64,000 nt of DNA, from the NCBI GenBank assembly GCA_009846685.1, contig VWVY01000001.1:806001-870000 (forward strand), given 5' to 3'. Position numbers and translations under genes: made by a program. Under the pieces are notes generated by a model. The model was not told where the DNA came from. It searched no databases and saw only the letters and a program-made list of their open reading frames with translations. The stretch's first letter is position 1, and the number at the start of each line of letters is the position of its first letter. Source of the DNA: Rhizobiales bacterium SYSU XM002 (GTDB lineage: Bacteria > Pseudomonadota > Alphaproteobacteria > Rhizobiales > Beijerinckiaceae). Shown here piece after piece: positions 60,720 to 64,000 of the stretch.

Positions 60720-63083
60720 TTATTCCGCCGCCTTGGCGAGGCTGGCCTGCGTTGCCTTCCACACCGCCTGCGGCGTCGCCGGCATGGCAATGCCCTCGTG
60801 GCCGAGCGCGTCGGTGATCGCGTTGATGACGGCCGCCGGCGCCGCGATGGCTCCAGCCTCGCCGCAGCCCTTGATTCCCAACGGGTTAGAGGGGCACGGC
60901 GTCGTCGTGTGGCCGACGGTGAAGGACGGCAGATCGCCTGCGCGCGGCATCTGGTAATCCATGTAGCTCGCGGTGAGGAGCTGGCCGTTCTTGTCGTAGA
61001 CCGCGCCTTCCATCAGCGCCTGGCCGATACCCTGCGCGATGCCGCCATGCACCTGCCCCTCGACGATCATCGGGTTGATGATGACGCCGAAATCATCAAC
61101 CGCCGTCCACTTGACGATCTCGGTCGTGCCGGTCTCCGGGTCGATCTCGACCTCCGCAATATGCACACCGGAGGGGAAGGTGAAGTTGGTGGGATCGTAG
61201 AACGCCCCCTCCTTCAGCCCTGGTTCGAGCTGCTCGCCGGTGAACTTGTGGGCGATATAGGCCTGAAGCGCGACGGAAGCGAAATCGACCGATTTGTCGG
61301 TGCCCTTCACCGAGAACTGGCCGTCCTTGAAGTCGATGTCGGCCTCGGAGGCCTCAAGCACGAAGCTCGCGACCTTCTTGGCCTTGGCCTCGATCTTGTC
61401 GAGGGCTTTCACGATCGCACTCATGCCGACCGCGCCGGAGCGCGAGCCGTAGGTGCCCATGCCCATCTGCACCTTGTCGGTGTCGCCATGGACAATGGAA
61501 ACGTTCTCGATCGGGATGCCCAGGCGGCCCGCGACGAGTTGGGCGAAAGTCGTCTCGTGCCCCTGCCCGTGGCTGTGCGAACCGGTGAGCACTTCCACCG
61601 TCCCGACCGGGTTGACGCGCACTTCCGCGCTCTCCCAAAGCCCGACGCCGGCACCAAGCGAACCGACCGCTGCCGAGGGGGCGATACCGCAGGCCTCAAT
61701 ATAGGCAGAATAGCCGAGCCCGCGCAGCTTGCCCACCTTCGCGCTCTCGCGCTTGCGCCTGGCGAAGCCTTTCACATCGTGGGTTTCCATCGCCTTCTTG
61801 AGCGAGGCGTCGTAATCGCCGGTGTCGTAGCACATGATCACCGGCGTCTGGTGCGGGAAGGACTTGATAAAGTTCTTCCGCCGGAACGCCGCCGGGTCCA
61901 TCCCCAGTTCGCGCGCGGCGACTTCCATCAGCCGCTCGATCACGAAGGTCGCCTCGGGACGGCCGGCGCCGCGATAGGCATCGACCGGCGCGGTATTGGT
62001 GTAGACCGCCTCGACCTCGCCGTAGATCGCCGGGATGTTGTACTGGCCCGAGAGCAGCGGCACGTAGAGGTAGGTCGGCACCGAGGACGCAAAGGTCGAG
62101 AGATAGGCGCCGAGATTGGCGCGCGTCTTCACATGCAGGCCAAGAATCTTGCCGTTCTCGTCGATCGCCATCTCGGCATGGGTCATGTGGTCGCGCCCAT
62201 GCGCATCGGCAAGGAACGCCTCCGTGCGGTCCGAGACCCATTTCACCGGCCGGCCGACCTTTTTCGCCGCCCAGACGCAGACCGTCTCCTCGGCGTAGAT
62301 GAAGATCTTCGAGCCGAAGCCGCCGCCCACATCCGGCGCGATCACGCGCAGCTTGTGTTCAGGCGCGATGCCGATGAAGGCCGACAGCACCAACCGCGCA
62401 ACATGCGGGTTCTGCGAGGTGGTGTAGAGCGTGAAGGCATCCTCGCCGGCATTGTAGTCGCCGACAGCCGCGCGCGGTTCCATCGGATTCGGCACGAGAC
62501 GGTTGTTGACGAGATCGATCTTCGTGACGTGCTTCGCCTTCTTGAAGGCCGCATCGACGGCCGCCTTGTCGCCGAGGTGCCAGTCGTAAACCTGATTGTC
62601 TGGCGAAACGTCATGGACAACCGGGCTGCCCTTCTTGGTCGCCGTCGCGAGATCGACGACCGGCGCAAGCTTCTCGTAATCGACGTTGATCGCCTCCGCC
62701 GCATCCTTCGCTTCCGCAAGGCTCTCGGCGATGACCACGGCGACGTGGTCGCCGACATAACGAACCTTGCCCTGCGCCAACGCCGGATGGCCGCCCGATT
62801 TCATCGGCGATCCGTCCTTCGAGTGGATCATCCAGCCGCAGATGAGCCCGCCGACCTTGTCCTTCTCGATGTCATCGCCCGTCAGGATCGCCACGACGCC
62901 CGGCATCGCGGCCGCCTTCTTGGTGTCGATCTTCTTGATGGTCGCATGGGCATGCGGCGAGCGGAGGAAGTAGGCGTATGCCTGCCCCGGCCGGTTGATG
63001 TCGTCAGTGTAATTGCCTTTGCCCGTGATGAAGCGGAAATCTTCCTTGCGCTCGACGCGCGCTCCAATTCCTGTGCCTGCCAT
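60720..63083 (-). CDS. coxL: CO dehydrogenase-type large (molybdopterin) subunit, Form II
   Basis: The 787-residue subunit carries the Mo-hydroxylase large-chain motifs, including [28 protein letters not shown] and the conserved glutamate region [15 protein letters not shown] near the C-terminus. The active-site loop is AYRGAGR at residues 369-375. True (Form I) CO dehydrogenases carry AYXCSFR there, with the copper-binding cysteine; Form II lacks it. So the enzyme may oxidise CO poorly or act on another substrate (aldehyde, N-heterocycle). It is the catalytic core of this operon. Confidence 0.93.
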   Translation of the reverse strand: MAGTGIGARVERKEDFRFITGKGNYTDDINRPGQAYAYFLRSPHAHATIKKIDTKKAAAMPGVVAILTGDDIEKDKVGGLICGWMIHSKDGSPMKSGGHPALAQGKVRYVGDHVAVVIAESLAEAKDAAEAINVDYEKLAPVVDLATATKKGSPVVHDVSPDNQVYDWHLGDKAAVDAAFKKAKHVTKIDLVNNRLVPNPMEPRAAVGDYNAGEDAFTLYTTSQNPHVARLVLSAFIGIAPEHKLRVIAPDVGGGFGSKIFIYAEETVCVWAAKKVGRPVKWVSDRTEAFLADAHGRDHMTHAEMAIDENGKILGLHVKTRANLGAYLSTFASSVPTYLYVPLLSGQYNIPAIYGEVEAVYTNTAPVDAYRGAGRPEATFVIERLMEVAARELGMDPAAFRRKNFIKSFPHQTPVIMCYDTGDYDASLKKAMETHDVKGFARRKRESAKVGKLRGLGYSAYIEACGIAPSAAVGSLGAGVGLWESAEVRVNPVGTVEVLTGSHSHGQGHETTFAQLVAGRLGIPIENVSIVHGDTDKVQMGMGTYGSRSGAVGMSAIVKALDKIEAKAKKVASFVLEASEADIDFKDGQFSVKGTDKSVDFASVALQAYIAHKFTGEQLEPGLKEGAFYDPTNFTFPSGVHIAEVEIDPETGTTEIVKWTAVDDFGVIINPMIVEGQVHGGIAQGIGQALMEGAVYDKNGQLLTASYMDYQMPRAGDLPSFTVGHTTTPCPSNPLGIKGCGEAGAIAAPAAVINAITDALGHEGIAMPATPQAVWKATQASLAKAAE

Positions 63084-63206
63084 TGTGATGGTTCCCTTGG
63101 CAAAAATGGATCGTTTCCTCGAAGGCTCCCCCGCACGTGCCGGCTGGCGCCGGTCTTTGGCGCGGAGGAGGAATGATTACGGGGCTTGCCCGTCAGTGTG
63201 ATGCCG

Positions 63207-63410
63207 TCACTTGCATTTCGACATGCAGGCCTGGGCCTTGCCGCCGCATTGCGACTTGTTGCTCGTCCGCTTCAGGCACGCGGCTTCCTCCTCGCCGCAT
63301 TTGGCACGGCAGGTGGCCTGCGCATTCGCCTCGGTGACGAATGCGCCCATGCCGCCGACGGCGCCAAGCGTGAGGAAGGCAGCGAGAGTGGTGATCTTGA
63401 GCACGCGCAT
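63207..63410 (-). CDS. Small Cys-rich exported peptide in the cox-like operon
   Basis: From ATG 63410 (GGAGGTTTCTC upstream) this 67-residue protein has a signal peptide (LKITTLAAFLTLGAVGGMGA) probably cut after ANA at about residue 30. The mature 37 residues contain six cysteines at 34, 38, 45, 55, 62 and 66, that is CX3C-X6-C-X9-C-X6-CX3C, a mirror-symmetric arrangement. This looks like a disulfide-linked helical hairpin or a metal-binding peptide. It lies between coxS and coxL. No family is recognised. Confidence 0.7.
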   Translation of the reverse strand: MRVLKITTLAAFLTLGAVGGMGAFVTEANAQATCRAKCGEEEAACLKRTSNKSQCGGKAQACMSKCK

Positions 63411-63482
63411 GAGAAACCTCCATTTTGGTGTGCGGACACACCGTGTGGCGGGGCTGCGGAAGAAAACGTGCGCCAGCGCACT

Positions 63483-63971
63483 TTACTCCGCAGCAACCTT
63501 AAGGCCACCCATCGCCGCCGCGCCGGCCTGAATGGCCTTGACGATGTTGTGGTAGCCCGTGCAACGGCAGATATTCCCGTCGAGGTTCTCGCGGATCGTC
63601 TCTTCGGAGAGATTGAAGCCGAGGCGGTTCACCATGTCGATCGCCGCCATGATCATGCCCGGCGTGCAGAAGCCGCACTGAAGGCCATGATGAGCGCGGA
63701 AGGCCGCCTGCATCGGGTGAAGGTCCTGCCCGTTGGCAAGGCCCTCGATGGTTGTGACATTTGCGCCCTCGCAGGAAAGCGCCAGCGTCGTGCAGGACTT
63801 GATCGCCTTGCCGTCGACATGGACAACGCAGGCCCCGCACTGGCTTGTATCGCAGCCGACATGTGTGCCGGTCAGCCGCTGTTCGTTGCGCAGGAAGTCG
63901 ACCAGCAACGTTCGTGCATCGACATTGCCGCTCACGCGCTTGCCGTTCACGGTCATGCTCACCTTGGGCAT
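63483..63971 (-). CDS. coxS: CO dehydrogenase-type small [2Fe-2S] subunit
   Basis: From ATG 63971 (AAGGAG upstream) the 162-residue subunit binds two [2Fe-2S] clusters. The plant-type ligands are Cys40, 45, 48 and 60 ([20 protein letters not shown]); the second set is Cys99, 102, 135 and 137 (LQCGFCTPG and CRCTGYHNI). It carries electrons from the Mo centre to the FAD subunit. It is the first visible gene of the operon; upstream genes or a promoter would lie beyond the window edge. Confidence 0.95.
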   Translation of the reverse strand: MPKVSMTVNGKRVSGNVDARTLLVDFLRNEQRLTGTHVGCDTSQCGACVVHVDGKAIKSCTTLALSCEGANVTTIEGLANGQDLHPMQAAFRAHHGLQCGFCTPGMIMAAIDMVNRLGFNLSEETIRENLDGNICRCTGYHNIVKAIQAGAAAMGGLKVAAE

Positions 63972-64000
63972 GTATCTCTCCTTGGGCAAAAAAGGGCCAA

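Noticed and set aside
59886-63176. A 1,096-codon open frame on the plus strand
   Set aside because: It lies opposite coxM and coxL, has a composition rich in Arg, His and Gly typical of antisense frames in GC-rich DNA, and shows no domain.

Overview
The window is about 64 kb of GC-rich chromosomal DNA from an alphaproteobacterium, most likely of the order Hyphomicrobiales (Rhizobiales). The evidence is the gene repertoire: DUF3126, DUF2336, a BTLCP transglutaminase-like peptidase, tandem PilZ proteins, ExoD, a Form II CO-dehydrogenase-like operon, and the order thrS / yidD / iscU-like / folE / hisI. The family or genus cannot be fixed from sequence alone. There are no rRNA genes, insertion sequences, phage genes or CRISPR arrays. 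Three tRNA genes (Tyr, Thr, Leu) are present.

Layout. 1-5.3 kb: the 3' part of a fatty-acid beta-oxidation multienzyme, a small secreted protein, tRNA-Tyr, rlmB and an MHS-type MFS transporter. 5.5-12.7 kb: tRNA-Thr followed by a signalling island. This holds a soluble histidine kinase whose C-terminus is a whole oligopeptide/nickel-type substrate-binding domain, two divergently transcribed OmpR-type regulators, and a PAS-PAS-kinase-receiver hybrid. 12.7-18.3 kb: two exported proteins, an HxlR regulator facing a glutathione transferase / SnoaL-like / tautomerase operon, and a chemoreceptor. 18.6-24.3 kb: a Tat-exported metallo-beta-lactamase-fold hydrolase, NAD kinase, a receiver plus Hpt phosphorelay pair, and a DUF2336 plus lytic transglycosylase pair read towards it. 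24.4-28.9 kb: a MaoC/CitE-type acyl-CoA pair, a flavin reductase, a repeat-built secreted protein, small alpha/beta proteins and a lectin-like exported protein. 29-33.8 kb: conserved housekeeping genes (thrS, yidD, iscU-like, folE, hisI, a CBS protein). 34-43.9 kb: PAS_5 and PilZ proteins, a LapG-like peptidase, a carbonic anhydrase-like protein, cysE, a hydrolase, a Zn-ribbon protein, an FAD monooxygenase, a DMT exporter and two more PilZ proteins. 44-53.8 kb: tRNA-Leu, an acyl-CoA/ACP synthetase, a xanthine phosphoribosyltransferase, a CinA-like protein, an FkbM methyltransferase, map, radC, a GGDEF-EAL enzyme, exoD and a BcsS-like exported protein.

53.8-64 kb, minus strand: one long, largely translationally coupled operon for a molybdenum hydroxylase. 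The order is coxS, a Cys-rich exported peptide, coxL (Form II, motif AYRGAGR), coxM, a LysE-type exporter, coxD (MoxR ATPase), coxE (VWA), an XdhC/CoxI N-domain protein, a second LysE exporter, an XdhC C-domain protein, and a MoeA-like/MocA-like cofactor protein. The ATPase, VWA and XdhC proteins probably mature the active site, and the last gene probably makes the cytidylylated molybdopterin cofactor.

Most worth following up: the kinase fused to a cytoplasmic substrate-binding domain and its regulators; the mirror-symmetric six-cysteine peptide and the two embedded LysE exporters in the cox-like operon; the receiver/Hpt/DUF2336/transglycosylase cluster; an orphan minus-strand terminator near 34.0 kb; and a c-di-GMP/biofilm theme spread over 35-54 kb.
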